This document shows positions 17,113 through 26,905 of a stretch of 64,000 bases of DNA, piece by piece (within the stretch, counting starts at the first letter, position 1; each line of letters begins with the position of its first letter). Below the pieces are notes generated by a model, which saw nothing but the letters and a program-made list of their open reading frames with translations, was not told the DNA's origin and ran no database searches. Position numbers and translations under genes: made by a program. The stretch spans positions 222,757 to 286,756 of the forward strand of contig NZ_WARX01000020.1 in NCBI RefSeq assembly GCF_009720385.1, given 5' to 3'. Source of the stretch: Catellatospora vulcania. GTDB taxonomy: Bacteria > Actinomycetota > Actinomycetes > Mycobacteriales > Micromonosporaceae.

Positions 17113-17895
17113 CTAGTGCCCGGTCGCCGGGGCGAGGGTGAGCAGCCGGTCGCCGTACTCCACCGACGTGCCGTCGGTGACGTGCACGGCGACGATCTGA
17201 CCGTCCCGTTCGGCCTCGACCGGGATCATCAGCTTCATCACCTCGATGATCGCTACCTGCTGGCCGCGCCGGACGTGGTCGCCCTCGGCGACGAACGGGG
17301 CCGTGCCCGGCTCCGCGGCACGGTAGAACGTGCCGACGGTGCCCGCGCAGATGTCCACGAAGCCGTCGCCCGCGGCCGGGCCGGAGCCCGCCGTGGCGAC
17401 CGCCGTGCTCTGGCCCTGGGCGGCCGCGGCACCGCTGCCCGCCGCACCGTGGCCGGACGCGGCGTTGCCGTGGCCCGCGGCGCCGTTGGCGGCGGCGCCA
17501 TGGGCTTCAGGGCCGTGGCCCACGGTGGCGTTGCCGCCGTGGTGCTCCGGGTACTGGACGCCGGGCTGCCAGGGCAGGTAATGCACCGCCGGCGCGATCG
17601 CACCCGGCGTGGACAGGGCAGCCACCGCGGCGGCGGCTGCCTGTGCCGCGCCGGCGGGTGTGGACTCGTCGGCCCACTCCAGTTCGACGAGCACCTCGCC
17701 GGCCCGGATACGCAGCACGCGGGGTTGCCTGTCCACTCCGGACAGCAGTTGCTGGGCGCTGCGGCGCACGTCGTCGAGGTCGTCGGCGACGGTGCGGCCG
17801 GTGTCGGGCAGTGAGCCGTGCATGGGACAGGCGTCGGCGGTGTCCACCGGAACGGGTGGCACGCGCAGATGTGGATCCAGCAGACCGGTCACCAC
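17113..17895 (-). CDS. accB: Biotin carboxyl carrier protein with long low-complexity linker
   Basis: 260 residues. The C-terminal 75 form the biotinyl domain with the target lysine in EVMKLM (Lys221), a variant of the usual EAMKM. The N-terminal 80 residues hold a small helical part ([13 protein letters not shown]...[14 protein letters not shown]) typical of AccB N-termini. A Gly/Ala/His-rich linker from about 120 to 175 is much longer than in housekeeping AccB. The start overlaps the AccDA stop by 7 bases. It carries carboxybiotin between AccC and AccDA in the cluster-specific acetyl-CoA carboxylase. Confidence 0.92.
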   Translation of the reverse strand: MVTGLLDPHLRVPPVPVDTADACPMHGSLPDTGRTVADDLDDVRRSAQQLLSGVDRQPRVLRIRAGEVLVELEWADESTPAGAAQAAAAAVAALSTPGAIAPAVHYLPWQPGVQYPEHHGGNATVGHGPEAHGAAANGAAGHGNAASGHGAAGSGAAAAQGQSTAVATAGSGPAAGDGFVDICAGTVGTFYRAAEPGTAPFVAEGDHVRRGQQVAIIEVMKLMIPVEAERDGQIVAVHVTDGTSVEYGDRLLTLAPATGH

Positions 17896-19628
17896 GAACC
17901 TCCTTCGGTCGGGATCAGTACGGCCTCATCGGGCCGGCGCGAGCTGCCGAAGCGCCGGAAGCGGGCACGCCGCTGCGCGACGAGGCGGGTCTGGTCGAGC
18001 CCCGCGAGATCGGCCAGCTCGGCATGGACGGCGGCGCGCAGCGCGGCGGCCGCGCCGGTGTGGTCGGCCTCGGCGCCGCCCGGCGGTTCCGGGATGACCC
18101 CTTCCACCACACCGAGTTCGAGCAGGGAGCGGGCATCCACGCGCAGCGCCTGGGCAGCGGTGGGTGCGGCGGCGGCGTCGCGCCACAGGATCGCCGCGCA
18201 GCCCTCGGGGCTGATGACGGTGTAGAACGCGTTCTCCATGATCAGTACGCGGTCGGCGACGGCGATGCCGAGTGCCCCGCCGCTGCACCCCTCACCGGTG
18301 ATCACCGTGACCACCGGGACGGGCAGTGAGCCCATCAGGCGCAGGTTCTCGGCGATCGCCGTGGCCTGGCCCTGCTCCTCGGCGTCGACCCCCGGGTGCG
18401 CCCCGGGCGTGTCCACCAGCGTGACCACGGGCAGCCCCCACTTGGCGGCCAGCCGCAGCAGCCGGGCGGCCTTGCGGTAGCCCGCCGGTCCCGGCATGCC
18501 GTAGTTGCGCAGGGCCAGCTCGCGGGTGGTGTGGCCCTTCTGGTGCCCGATCACGACCAGCGGCGTGCCGCCGAGCCGGCCGACCCCGCCGATGATCGCC
18601 GGGCAGTCGCCGCCGACCCGGTCGCCGTGCAGTTCCTCGAAGTCGTCGAGGATCATGCTGAGGTAGTCGGAGGTGGTGGGCCGCGCTATGTTGCGTGCCC
18701 GGCGGACCGCCTCCCAGGCGCGCCGCTCGGCCAGCAGCGCGGGATCGCGGACCACGGTGTGCGCGCCGCCCTCGACCGGGGCCGGCGGCACCGCGTCGCG
18801 GCGGGTGCCGATCGCCAGCAGCCGGCCGAGGCGGTGGCGCAGCGCCGGGCGCGGGCAGATCAGATCGAGGAAGCCGCGGTCCAGCAGGAACTCCGCCGTC
18901 TGGAAGCCGGGCGGCAGCTCCTGTTTGATGGTCTGGGCGATGACCCGGGGCCCGGCGAAGCCGAGCCGCGCGCCGGGTTCGGCGACCACGACGTCGCCGA
19001 GCATCGCGAAGGAGGCGGCGACCCCGCCGTAGGTCGGGTCGGTGACCAGGCAGACCGTGGGCAGCCCGGCCTCGTCGAGCTGGTGCAGCGCCTGGGCGGT
19101 CTTCGCCATCTGCATCAGGCCGATGACGCCCTCCTGCATGCGCACCCCGCCGGACGCGGTGACCAGCAGCAACGGCAGCCGCTGCGCCAGCGCCGTCTCG
19201 GCCGCGCAGGTGATCAGCTCACCTACCGCGCCGGACAGGCTGCCGCCCATGAAGCGGAAGTCCATCACCGCGGCGATCGCCGGGGTGCCGGTCATCCGCA
19301 ACTTGCAGCAGACCACCGCCTCGGCCAGCCCGGTCGCGTGCCGGGCCTCGGCGATACGCTGCGGATAGGGCTTGTCGTCGACGAACCGCAGCGGATCCGC
19401 GGCGTCGGCGACCAGGTCCAGCGGCTCGACCGAGCCGGGATCGGCCAGCAGGGCCAGCCGGTCCCAGGCGCCCAGCGGGCGGCAGTGCCCGCACTGCGGG
19501 CAGATGCCGTTGCTGCGGGCCAGCCGCTTGCCGTACACGACGGCCTGGCAGCGGCCGCAGGAGACCCACGGCGCGGCCGGTCCGGCCGGACCGGGCAGTT
19601 CGCCCGATCCGGCCGCGTCTCCGGTCAC
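17889..19628 (-). CDS. accDA: Acetyl-CoA carboxylase carboxyltransferase, beta-alpha fusion
   Basis: 579 residues joining AccD and AccA in one chain. The N-terminus has the AccD zinc finger (CGRCQAV..CPQCGHC near residue 25-48). The beta crotonase domain follows ([26 protein letters not shown]), and from about residue 290 the alpha half ([39 protein letters not shown], [18 protein letters not shown]). Actinobacteria mostly use propionyl-type AccD/AccA, so this fused bacterial-type enzyme in a polyketide operon is best read as a dedicated malonyl-CoA supplier, as in other type II clusters. It overlaps ACP by ATGA. Confidence 0.93.
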   Translation of the reverse strand: MTGDAAGSGELPGPAGPAAPWVSCGRCQAVVYGKRLARSNGICPQCGHCRPLGAWDRLALLADPGSVEPLDLVADAADPLRFVDDKPYPQRIAEARHATGLAEAVVCCKLRMTGTPAIAAVMDFRFMGGSLSGAVGELITCAAETALAQRLPLLLVTASGGVRMQEGVIGLMQMAKTAQALHQLDEAGLPTVCLVTDPTYGGVAASFAMLGDVVVAEPGARLGFAGPRVIAQTIKQELPPGFQTAEFLLDRGFLDLICPRPALRHRLGRLLAIGTRRDAVPPAPVEGGAHTVVRDPALLAERRAWEAVRRARNIARPTTSDYLSMILDDFEELHGDRVGGDCPAIIGGVGRLGGTPLVVIGHQKGHTTRELALRNYGMPGPAGYRKAARLLRLAAKWGLPVVTLVDTPGAHPGVDAEEQGQATAIAENLRLMGSLPVPVVTVITGEGCSGGALGIAVADRVLIMENAFYTVISPEGCAAILWRDAAAAPTAAQALRVDARSLLELGVVEGVIPEPPGGAEADHTGAAAALRAAVHAELADLAGLDQTRLVAQRRARFRRFGSSRRPDEAVLIPTEGGSW

Positions 19629-19885
19629 GACAAAACCCCTGTCCGGGTGGAGCTGACCAGGTCGATCAGCTGTCCAGGCGTGCTCACCGCCAGCACCGCG
19701 TCGTCGGGCAGGCGGATGCTGAGGTCGCGTTGCAGTCGTGCGGTGGTCTCCAGCAGCGCCAGGGAGTCATACCCCAGGTCGGCGAAGCTGGTGTCGGCGA
19801 TGTCCCCGTCCAGGTCCACTCTCTCGTCCGCCCCTGCGACATCGCGCAGGATGCGCCGCACGTCCTCGATGGTGAAGTCGTTCAT
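19625..19885 (-). CDS. Type II polyketide acyl carrier protein
   Basis: An 86-residue acidic helical protein with the phosphopantetheine attachment site LGYDSLAL (Ser41) and a preceding FADLGYDS typical of aromatic polyketide ACPs. It carries the growing poly-beta-keto chain for KS-alpha/CLF encoded at 24.0-26.5 kb. The stop overlaps the AccDA start (ATGA), and 36 bases separate it from the ligase-ABM gene upstream. Physical separation of the ACP from KS/CLF by several kilobases and opposite strand is unusual; most clusters keep KS-CLF-ACP together. Confidence 0.95.
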   Translation of the reverse strand: MNDFTIEDVRRILRDVAGADERVDLDGDIADTSFADLGYDSLALLETTARLQRDLSIRLPDDAVLAVSTPGQLIDLVSSTRTGVLS

Positions 19886-19921
19886 GACGCGCTCCCTTCC
19901 GTTTAGGCATCGGCGTACGGC

Positions 19922-20224
19922 TCAGCGGGAGGCGACCGGGGCGTGGTCGCCGACCGCGTCGTACAGGTCGTGCTCCGGGACGGCCAGCCCGGCCAGCTTC
20001 ATGACCTGCTCCCGGAAGCCCGGGGCCTGCACCGCCTTGGCGTGGGCCGCCGCGTCGGCCCACTGCGCGGTCTCGATGAAGACCTCGGGCTGGCGGCGCG
20101 AGCGGTAGAGCTGGCGGCCGATGAAGCCCGGCTGGGCGCTCATGTACGCCGAGATCTCGTCGAGCACCTGCTCGAACTGGGCTACGTCGCCGTTGACGGT
20201 GATCTTGTTGATGAACGTGACCAT
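19922..20224 (-). CDS. Internal start giving a free ABM monooxygenase (alternative product)
   Basis: ATG 20224 within the ligase-ABM frame has a strong Shine-Dalgarno sequence (AAGGAG, 7 bases upstream) and opens a typical stand-alone ABM protein of 100 residues. Such proteins oxidise phenolic polyketide rings to quinones without cofactors. The site suggests that two ancestral genes became one frame by loss of the first stop codon, and that translation may still initiate here. Whether the fused, the free or both forms exist cannot be seen from sequence. Confidence 0.55.
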   Translation of the reverse strand: MVTFINKITVNGDVAQFEQVLDEISAYMSAQPGFIGRQLYRSRRQPEVFIETAQWADAAAHAKAVQAPGFREQVMKLAGLAVPEHDLYDAVGDHAPVASR

Positions 20225-21847
20225 GTGGTCGCTCCTTCGGGTGTGGGCGGCGCCGTGCCGCTCGTGTACGTGGGTGCGCACGTCCCGGCGGCGGGCTTTG
20301 CCGTTGGGCGAGCGCGGGATCTCCTGCACCAGCTCGATGCCGTGCAGGTGCTGGTATTCGGGCAGGCCCGCGTTGACGAACGCGATGACCTCGTCCGGGC
20401 CGAGCTGCTCGTCGTCGGTGACGACCAGGGCGTACGCGACAGCGCCGCGGTACTCGTGCGGCATGTCGACGACCATGCAGTCGGTCACCGCCGGATGGCG
20501 CATGATCACCCGTTCCAGCTCCACGGGTGAGACCAGCCAGTTGTCGCACTTGAAGACGTCCTTGAGCCGGTCGACCAGGAACAGCGTGCCCTCGTCGTCG
20601 AGGCGGCCCACGTCTCCGGTGTCGAACCAGCCCTCGGCGTCGAACGGGCGCTGCACCCCGTCTGGGGTCAGGTAGCCCGCCATCAGCTGCGGGCCCCGGA
20701 CCTGCACCTCACCCGGGGTGCCGACGGGCAGCGGCTGCCGGGTGTCCAGGTCGACGACCCGGCACTCGGTGCCGGCGACCGGCCGGCCCACCGAACCCGC
20801 CGACGGCCGGTCGATCCGGTCGCAGTGGGTCAGCGGCGCGGTCTCGGCCAGGCCGTACCCCTGGATGACCGGGACCCCCAGCCCGGCGCAGAGCCGGGCC
20901 GCGGCGGCCGGGGCCAGCGCGGACCCTCCGGAGAGGATCGCCCGCACCCCCGGCATGTGCCAGGTGGGCAGCCGCGGGTCGGCGGCCATCCGGGCCAGCC
21001 GCACCGGCAGGCTGTAGAAGTGCGTCGCCCCGGTGCGGGCCGCCGTGATGACGGCCTGCGTCGGGTCGGCGTCCGGGCACAGCACCTGGGTCGCCGCGGC
21101 GCAGACCGCCGAGTTCAGGTGCATCGGGTGGTACGTCGGCAGGTGGTTGAGCGTCACCGTGTCCGGACCGAGTCCGTGCACCCCCGCCACCTGGGCCGCG
21201 TTGTAGACCAGGTTGCGGTGGGTCAGCAGCACCGCCTTGGGCCGCCCGGTGGTGCCGCTGGTGAACTGGACCACCGCCACCTCGTCCGGGTCCTCGACCG
21301 GCGAGGTGAACCGGGCCGACCGGCCCGCCGGCGCGCCCGCGGCCGGCACGCAGTGCTCACCCGGACGGTCCAGGTAGAACACGTGCGCCAGTCCGGGCAG
21401 GTCGAGCCGGATGCGCTGGAGCTTGTCGGCCATGTCGGCGACCCCGACGAGCACCCGCACCCCGGCCGACTCCAGCGCGTACGCCAGCTCCTCCTCGCCC
21501 TGCAGCGGGTTGATCACGGCGCACACGTGGCCCGCCCGCACCGTGCCGTAGTAGGCCACGGCGAAGGCCGGGTGCAGCGCGGCCGCGATGCCGACGACGG
21601 CGCCCGGCAGGCCCGCCCGCGGTGGTGCCGCGTCCCGTGGGAGCAGGGCGGTGAGCTTCGCCGCGAAGCCGTCCGCAGCCGCGTCGAGTTCGGCGAACGT
21701 CATCGCCCTTGACCCGGTCTGCACCGCGATCCGGTGCGGGGCGCTGACCGCGGCGCGGCGCAGCAGCCCGTCGAGGGTGCCGCCGGAGCGGGCCAGCAGG
21801 TCGGCCAGTTCCCGCTCGGCGGCGACGGCGTCGGTGCTACTTGGCAC
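19922..21847 (-). CDS. Acyl-CoA/acyl-ACP ligase fused to an antibiotic-biosynthesis monooxygenase (ABM) domain
   Basis: 641 residues in one uninterrupted frame. Residues 1-520 are an adenylate-forming ligase: VVQFTSGTTGRPKAVLLTH, GYGLAETAPL, WFDTGDVGRLDDEGTLFLVDRLKDVFK and the C-terminal lysine in PRSPNGKARRRD. From Met542 a 100-residue ABM domain follows (MVTFINKITVNGD..FIGRQLYRS..FIETAQWAD), a cofactor-free quinone-forming oxygenase or cyclase fold usually encoded by its own gene. Met542 is preceded by AAGGAG at 7-base spacing, exactly like a normal gene start, so free ABM may also be made. The ligase could prime an unusual starter or act on a side acid. It overlaps the cyclase gene by 11 bases. 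Confidence 0.9.
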   Translation of the reverse strand: MPSSTDAVAAERELADLLARSGGTLDGLLRRAAVSAPHRIAVQTGSRAMTFAELDAAADGFAAKLTALLPRDAAPPRAGLPGAVVGIAAALHPAFAVAYYGTVRAGHVCAVINPLQGEEELAYALESAGVRVLVGVADMADKLQRIRLDLPGLAHVFYLDRPGEHCVPAAGAPAGRSARFTSPVEDPDEVAVVQFTSGTTGRPKAVLLTHRNLVYNAAQVAGVHGLGPDTVTLNHLPTYHPMHLNSAVCAAATQVLCPDADPTQAVITAARTGATHFYSLPVRLARMAADPRLPTWHMPGVRAILSGGSALAPAAAARLCAGLGVPVIQGYGLAETAPLTHCDRIDRPSAGSVGRPVAGTECRVVDLDTRQPLPVGTPGEVQVRGPQLMAGYLTPDGVQRPFDAEGWFDTGDVGRLDDEGTLFLVDRLKDVFKCDNWLVSPVELERVIMRHPAVTDCMVVDMPHEYRGAVAYALVVTDDEQLGPDEVIAFVNAGLPEYQHLHGIELVQEIPRSPNGKARRRDVRTHVHERHGAAHTRRSDHMVTFINKITVNGDVAQFEQVLDEISAYMSAQPGFIGRQLYRSRRQPEVFIETAQWADAAAHAKAVQAPGFREQVMKLAGLAVPEHDLYDAVGDHAPVASR

Positions 21848-22769
21848 TGGCCGGCTCCTCGGCGTACGCCTGCGCGTGGCGCAGCGTCTGCAGCGAGTTG
21901 GTGCTGAGCACCCGGCGCAGGTAGCGGCGCGCGTCGGCGACCGTGGTCTGCTCGCCGAGCAGGTTCAGCGCCGACGGCTTGATGGTCGCCGTGTGCCGGG
22001 CGTGCACGGTGACACCCTCGGGCGTCTCGACGAAGTGCCAGTGCCCGGTGTGCGCGTCGAGCAGCTTCGGCAGGCCGATCTGCTTGTAGATGATTTTGTG
22101 CGGCAGGCAGACGCGCACCGAGCGGGTGGTGTGCGCGCGGCCCTCCGGGGTCACCGTGTCCATGTCGAAGAACTGCACGCCGGGCTGGTCCTCGGTCATC
22201 GACAGGGCGGTGACGTGCGGGACCCGCTCGGGCCACTTGTCGGCCGCGTACAGGAACTCGTAGACCTGCTGCGGCTGCCCGGCGATGAACAGCGGGTCCT
22301 CGAAGGAGATGACCAGCTGCTCCAGCTCGTCCCACTGCTCGGCCAGGGCCTTGACCCGGGCGACGATCTCCGCGGCCCCTTCGAGCTGCGCGGCGGCGGC
22401 GTCCGCGCCCTGCTCGCCCGGGGCAGCGGTGACGGTCACCGTCAGCTCGGCCTCGCAGGCCTGCTCGCCCTGCGGGGCGAACGTCCACTCGGTGCGCACC
22501 GACACCAGCGGTGCTGCGCAGTCCCGCTGCTCGGTGACGACCCGCAGGCCGGCCTTGTCCACGGTGCGGGTGGTGCTCCACTGGCGTACGGCGTCACCGT
22601 CCAGTGCCCACCAGCGCACGTTCGCGCCGTCGGCGTCCGGCTCGGCGTGCACGCCGTCCGGGAAGAACTGCGGCCAGTGGCGCAGGTCGTTGATGATCTC
22701 GAAGGCGACCGCGGCCGGCGCGGAGACCTCCGCGCGCTGGGTCTCGGTGTACACCTTGTTCTTGGACAT
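21837..22769 (-). CDS. Didomain aromatase/cyclase (two SRPBCC domains)
   Basis: 310 residues with two START/SRPBCC halves. The first half is about 1-150: TETQRAEVSAPAAVAFEIINDLRHWPQFFPDG, VRWWALDGDAVRQWSTTRTVD. The second is about 155-300: QPQQVYEFLYAADKWPERVPHV, VQFFDMDTVTPEGRAHTTRSVRV. It shuttles the ACP-bound poly-beta-ketone through first-ring closure and aromatisation. Didomain enzymes of this type usually accompany ketoreductase-containing pathways, yet no ketoreductase is in this window. It is the first gene of the minus-strand operon, and heptamer repeats for a SARP activator lie upstream. Confidence 0.92.
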   Translation of the reverse strand: MSKNKVYTETQRAEVSAPAAVAFEIINDLRHWPQFFPDGVHAEPDADGANVRWWALDGDAVRQWSTTRTVDKAGLRVVTEQRDCAAPLVSVRTEWTFAPQGEQACEAELTVTVTAAPGEQGADAAAAQLEGAAEIVARVKALAEQWDELEQLVISFEDPLFIAGQPQQVYEFLYAADKWPERVPHVTALSMTEDQPGVQFFDMDTVTPEGRAHTTRSVRVCLPHKIIYKQIGLPKLLDAHTGHWHFVETPEGVTVHARHTATIKPSALNLLGEQTTVADARRYLRRVLSTNSLQTLRHAQAYAEEPASAK

Positions 22770-22857
22770 CGGCGCTCCTCTACGGGCCGGGATGGGGATT
22801 TCGGCCGCACGCGGTCATCCGCGGCGAACCGGTCTGCCATGAACCGTCGCAGCCCGC

Positions 22858-22902
22858 CACTTGAGGACCGCTGGAAGTCGGCTTGAATGCCCAGGTCAAG
22901 CC
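22858..22902. promoter_or_regulatory. SARP-type heptamer repeats upstream of the cyclase operon
   Basis: On the minus strand TCAAGCC (22886-22880) and TCAAGTG (22864-22858) are spaced exactly 22 bp start to start, two turns on the same helix face. A further TCAAGCC lies on the plus strand at 22896-22902. Streptomyces antibiotic regulatory proteins bind TCGAG/TCAAG-like heptamers at 11- or 22-bp spacing. The site is 89-117 bp before the aromatase/cyclase start, in the 295-base divergent gap that holds no gene. Confidence 0.6.
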
Positions 22903-23064
22903 ACCACGCCGCGATCACGGCAGGCCGGCGCCGCCGACCGCCGGCCGAGCCAGAAAGATCGTCACCAGTTCCGTCGAATGGGACAGATCGCCCCTCGCGA
23001 GCACTAATAGTGGTGGAGGCGGCTTTCGCACATTGCGAGCGCGACGAGCCATTCGGGGGTGCAC

Positions 23065-23922
23065 ATGCAATGTCGAGTACTCGGCCCGCTGGATGTACGC
23101 AGCGGCGGGATGTCGGGTGACCTGACCGCGCCCAAACCGCGCAAGGTGCTGGCACTGCTGCTGATCCACGCCGACCGGGTGGTGCCGATCGACCTGCTCA
23201 CCACCGAGCTGTGGGACGACGAGCCGCCCGCGAGCGCGCTGACCACGCTGCAGACCTACATCCTGCAGATCCGGCGGATGCTGGCCCGCACCTGCGCCAT
23301 GGACCCGGCCCGGGTGGCCCGGGAGCTGCTGGTCACCCACGCCGACGGCTACCAGCTGCACCTGGCCGACGGGTCGCTGGACCTGCACGAGTACGAGCGC
23401 CTGGCCGACCAGGGCCGGTTGGCCCAGCTCTGCGGCGACCACGGGCACGCCTCGCGGCTGCTCGGCGCGGCGCTGGCCGTGTGGCGCGGCTCGGCGCTGG
23501 TCGACGTGCGGCTCGGCCCGGTGCTGCGGGTCGAGGCGCAGCGCCTGGAGGAGGCTCGGCTGGCCACCTGGAAGCAGCGCATCGACGCCGACCTGGAGCT
23601 GGGCCGCCACCGCGAGATCCTGGGCGAGCTGGGCTGCCTGGCCGCCCGCCACCCGCTGCACGAGGACCTGCAGGCCCAGTTCATGATCGCGCTGTACCGG
23701 GCGGGCCGGCGCACCGACGCGCTCGACGCCTTCCGCCGCCTGCGCGAGGTGCTCATCGGCGAGCTGGGCCTGGAGCCCTCGCGGCGCATCCAGCGCGTGC
23801 AGCACGCCATCCTCACCGCCGACCCGGTGCTGGACACGGCGTCCGCCCTGGACACCGCCTGGACCTGGGAGTCCGCCTCCGCCGGGGCCGAACTGGTCTC
23901 CGCCGGCCGCGGCCTGCACTGA
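23065..23922 (+). CDS. SARP family pathway activator
   Basis: 285 residues. An OmpR-like winged helix (residues about 1-95, [49 protein letters not shown]) is followed by a bacterial transcriptional activation domain (about 100-255, ending [15 protein letters not shown]). That is the minimal SARP architecture of ActII-ORF4/RedD, with no ATPase or TPR extension. It stands between the two divergent arms of the polyketide cluster, and TCAAG heptamer repeats precede both arms, so it very probably activates both. ATG 23065 follows a GGGGG run; GTG 23059 is an alternative start. Confidence 0.94.
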   Translation: MQCRVLGPLDVRSGGMSGDLTAPKPRKVLALLLIHADRVVPIDLLTTELWDDEPPASALTTLQTYILQIRRMLARTCAMDPARVARELLVTHADGYQLHLADGSLDLHEYERLADQGRLAQLCGDHGHASRLLGAALAVWRGSALVDVRLGPVLRVEAQRLEEARLATWKQRIDADLELGRHREILGELGCLAARHPLHEDLQAQFMIALYRAGRRTDALDAFRRLREVLIGELGLEPSRRIQRVQHAILTADPVLDTASALDTAWTWESASAGAELVSAGRGLH

Positions 23923-23934
23923 ACAGCCCATTTC

Positions 23935-23952
23935 TCAAGCAGGCCTCAAGTC
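23935..23952 (+). promoter_or_regulatory. SARP-type heptamer pair upstream of KS-alpha
   Basis: TCAAGCA (23935-23941) and TCAAGTC (23946-23952) are direct heptamers exactly 11 bp apart, one helical turn, and 50 bases before the KS-alpha start. Spacing and sequence match SARP boxes. This gives KS-alpha/CLF its own promoter just after the SARP gene stop. Confidence 0.65.
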
Positions 23953-24001
23953 GGCGCGAGGGACGCTCGACGGAGGTCCACCGACCCCGCAGGAGGCGTC
24001 C

Positions 24002-25270
24002 ATGCAACGACGTGTCGTCATTACCGGGTTGGGCGTGGTGGCGCCGGGCGGCATCGGCGCCAAGGCGTTCTGGGAGCTGCTGACCTCAGGACGCACCGCG
24101 ACCCGCACCATCAGCTTCTTCGACCCCTCGCCGTTCCGGTCCCAGGTCGCCGCGGAGTGCGACTTCGACCCGGCCGCACACGGCCTGTCCCCCGCGCAGA
24201 CCATCCGGATGGACCGGGCCGCGCAGTTCGCCGTCGTCGCCGCCGCCGAGGCGGTCGCCGACGCCGGCCTGGAGCTCGCCGAGCTGGACCCGTACCGGGT
24301 CGGCACGGTGGTGGGCAGCGCGGTCGGCGCGACCATGAGCCTGGAGCGCGAGTACGTCATCGCCTCCGACAGGGGCCGCCGCTGGCTGGTCGAGAACGCG
24401 CGCACCTCACCCCACCTGTACGACTACTACGTGCCCGGCTCGTTCGCCGCCGAGGTGGCCTGGTCGATCGGCGCGGAGGGCCCGGCCGCGGTGGTCTCCA
24501 CCGGCTGCACCTCCGGATTGGACGCCGTCGCGTACGCCGCCGAGCTGATCCGCGAGGGCAGCGCCGACGTGGTGGTCGGCGGGGCCAGCGACGCGCCCAT
24601 CTCCCCGATCACGGTGGCCTGCTTCGACGCCATCAAGGCGACCACGCCCCGCAACGACGACCCCGCGCACGCGTCCCGGCCGTTCGACAACAGCCGCAAC
24701 GGTTTCGTGCTCGGCGAGGGCTCGGCGATGTTCGTGCTGGAGGACCTGGAACGGGCCCGCCGCCGCGGCGCGCCGGTGTACGCCGAGATCGTCGGGTTCG
24801 CCTCGCGCTGCAACGCCTTCCACATGACCGGGCTGCGCCCCGACGGCCGGGAGATGGCCGAGGCGATCCGCAACGCCCTGGACACGGCCCGGATGGACCC
24901 GACCGCGATCGGCTACGTCAACGCGCACGGCTCGGGCACCAAGCAGAACGACCGGCACGAGACGGCCGCCGTGAAGCTGGCCCTGCGCGAGCACGCGTAC
25001 GCCACCCCGATGAGCTCGATCAAGTCGATGGTCGGGCACTCGCTCGGCGCGATCGGCGCGATCGAGGTGGCCGCCTGCGCGCTGGCCATCACCAACGGGG
25101 TGGTGCCGCCGACGGCCAACCTGCACGAGCCCGACCCCGAATGCGACCTGGACTACGTGCCCCTGGAAGCCCGCGACCGGCGGCTGGACGCGGTCCTGTC
25201 GGTGGGCAGCGGGTTCGGCGGCTTCCAGAGCGCCATGCTGCTGGCCCGCCCGGAAGGAGACGCCCGATGA
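24002..25270 (+). CDS. Type II polyketide ketosynthase alpha
   Basis: 422 residues of the thiolase-fold condensing enzyme that elongates malonyl-ACP with its partner CLF. The nucleophile lies in [12 protein letters not shown] (Cys169, the usual position), and the catalytic histidines are in [16 protein letters not shown] and [16 protein letters not shown]. Met1 has AGGAGG seven bases upstream. The stop overlaps the CLF start (ATGA), the standard coupling of this heterodimer. It is a typical actinobacterial KS-alpha; which product class it belongs to needs phylogenetic placement. Confidence 0.97.
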   Translation: MQRRVVITGLGVVAPGGIGAKAFWELLTSGRTATRTISFFDPSPFRSQVAAECDFDPAAHGLSPAQTIRMDRAAQFAVVAAAEAVADAGLELAELDPYRVGTVVGSAVGATMSLEREYVIASDRGRRWLVENARTSPHLYDYYVPGSFAAEVAWSIGAEGPAAVVSTGCTSGLDAVAYAAELIREGSADVVVGGASDAPISPITVACFDAIKATTPRNDDPAHASRPFDNSRNGFVLGEGSAMFVLEDLERARRRGAPVYAEIVGFASRCNAFHMTGLRPDGREMAEAIRNALDTARMDPTAIGYVNAHGSGTKQNDRHETAAVKLALREHAYATPMSSIKSMVGHSLGAIGAIEVAACALAITNGVVPPTANLHEPDPECDLDYVPLEARDRRLDAVLSVGSGFGGFQSAMLLARPEGDAR

Positions 25271-26544
25271 GCGAGCGCAGCATCCCGGACGCACCCGCCG
25301 CCGCCGCGCGAAGCGGGCGGACGGCCACCGGCGCACCCGTGGTCACCGGTATCGGCGTGGTCGCCGCGACCGGACTGGACACCGAGACCTACTGGAAGGC
25401 CGTCCTGGACGGGCGCAGCGGCATCGGCCGCATCGCCCGGTTCGACCCGGCGCAGTACCCGTCCCGGCTGGCCGGCGAGATCCGCGACTTCGACCCCGCC
25501 GCCCACCTGCCCGACCGGCTGCTGGCGCAGACCGACCACGTCACCCGGTACTCGCTGACCGCGGCGGCGCAGGCCCTCGCCGACGCGGCGGTCGACCCGG
25601 CGGCACTGGGCGACTACGACATGGGCGTGGTGACCGCCAGCTCGGCCGGGGGCTTCGAGTTCGGGCAGAAGGAGCTGGAGAAGCTGTGGTCCAAGGGTGG
25701 TGACCACGTCAGCGCGTACCAGTCGTTCGCCTGGTTCTACGCGGTCAACACCGGGCAGATCTCCATCCGGCACGGCCTGCGCGGCCCCAGCGGGGTGCTG
25801 GTCACCGACCAGGCCGGCGGGCTCGACGCGATCGGCCAGGCCCGCCGCCACCTGCGCGCGGGCACCGCGCTGGCGATCACCGGCGGCGTCGACGGCTCGC
25901 TGTGCCCGTGGGGCTGGATCGGGCAGCTGGCCACCGGGCAGATCAGCGAGTCCGACGACCCGGAGCGGGCCTACCTGCCCTTCGACCGGGACGCGAACGG
26001 CTTCGTGCCGGGCGAGGGCGGCGCGATCCTCGTCGTCGAGCAGCGCGAGGCCGCCCGCCGCCGGGCCGCGCCGAAGGTGTACGGCGAGATCAGCGGCTAC
26101 GCCGCCACCTTCGACCCGGCCCCGGACCGCAACCGCCCGCCGGGCCTGCGCCGCGCGATCGAACTGGCCCTGGCCGACGCGCATTGCGCCGCAGCAGAGA
26201 TCGATGTCGTCTTCGCCGACGCAGCCGGAGTGCCCGAACTGGACCTCGCCGAGGCCAAGGCGCTGAACGGAGTGTTCGGCGCGGGCCGGGTGCCGGTCAC
26301 CGCGCCCAAGACGATGACGGGGCGGCTGGCCGCGGGCGCGGGTGGGCTCGACGTCGCCACCGCGCTGCTGTCCCTGCGCGACCAGGTCATCCCGCCGACC
26401 GTCAACGTCGGCTCGCTCGCCGACGGCTGCCGGGACCTGGACCTCGTGCTCGACGCGGCCCGCCCCGCGCCGCTGCGGCGGGCGCTGGTGCTGGCCCGCG
26501 GCATCGGCGGCTTCAACGCCGCCGTGGTGGTCACCGCCCCGTAG
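25267..26544 (+). CDS. Chain length factor (ketosynthase beta)
   Basis: 425 residues, a KS-alpha paralogue with the active-site Cys replaced by Gln in [11 protein letters not shown] (Gln182), the hallmark of CLF. The residues around [16 protein letters not shown] line the chain-length cavity. It dimerises with KS-alpha, primes by decarboxylation and sets chain length. The first 25 or so residues ([18 protein letters not shown]) are an extra low-complexity extension before the conserved [12 protein letters not shown]. It is not followed directly by ACP, unlike the usual KS-CLF-ACP order. Confidence 0.96.
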   Translation: MSERSIPDAPAAAARSGRTATGAPVVTGIGVVAATGLDTETYWKAVLDGRSGIGRIARFDPAQYPSRLAGEIRDFDPAAHLPDRLLAQTDHVTRYSLTAAAQALADAAVDPAALGDYDMGVVTASSAGGFEFGQKELEKLWSKGGDHVSAYQSFAWFYAVNTGQISIRHGLRGPSGVLVTDQAGGLDAIGQARRHLRAGTALAITGGVDGSLCPWGWIGQLATGQISESDDPERAYLPFDRDANGFVPGEGGAILVVEQREAARRRAAPKVYGEISGYAATFDPAPDRNRPPGLRRAIELALADAHCAAAEIDVVFADAAGVPELDLAEAKALNGVFGAGRVPVTAPKTMTGRLAAGAGGLDVATALLSLRDQVIPPTVNVGSLADGCRDLDLVLDAARPAPLRRALVLARGIGGFNAAVVVTAP

Positions 26545-26708
26545 GACCGCCAGGCCGTCCCGCGACTCGGTCACCGCCCGCCGCCCGCCGCCGGTCGCCC
26601 GCCGCCCGCCGCCCGCCGCCCGCCGCCGGTCGCCGGTCGCCCGAAGATCGCCGTTTCGTGTCATAACCTTCGGTCCCACCCCAGGTTCTGACACGAAACG
26701 GCGATCTT
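26545..26708. repeat. GC-rich simple repeat and GATC-ended inverted repeat
   Basis: The 361-base gap after CLF holds a CCGCCCG/GGTCGCC simple-repeat tract (about 26576-26642). An inverted repeat with perfect 20-bp arms (AAGATCGCCGTTTCGTGTCA, 26644-26663; complement 26689-26708) follows. The inverted repeat has close relatives at 39073 and 63818. From 26709 to 26905 I see only Gly-rich G+C sequence and no gene. Confidence 0.8.
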
Positions 26709-26905
26709 GGCGTGCGCGGCGGGCGCGGGAGGCGGCGCGGGCGCGGGGGCGCGGTGGGATCTGGGGGTGGGTGTGCGGTGCGCCTGTTTGGGCTGGTGGG
26801 TGTCGGTGGTTAGGGTGGCGGAGTTCCTGGCAAATCGGACAAATTGGGTTCCCTAGTCCTGTGCCGGTCGCCAGGTCTTCCGACATCGCGACCGAAGGGC
26901 GACCG

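Noticed and set aside
22770..23064. Small genes in the divergent gap before the SARP gene
   Set aside because: Short open frames exist on both strands but lack start signals and conserved-looking composition; the region fits two promoters with SARP boxes.
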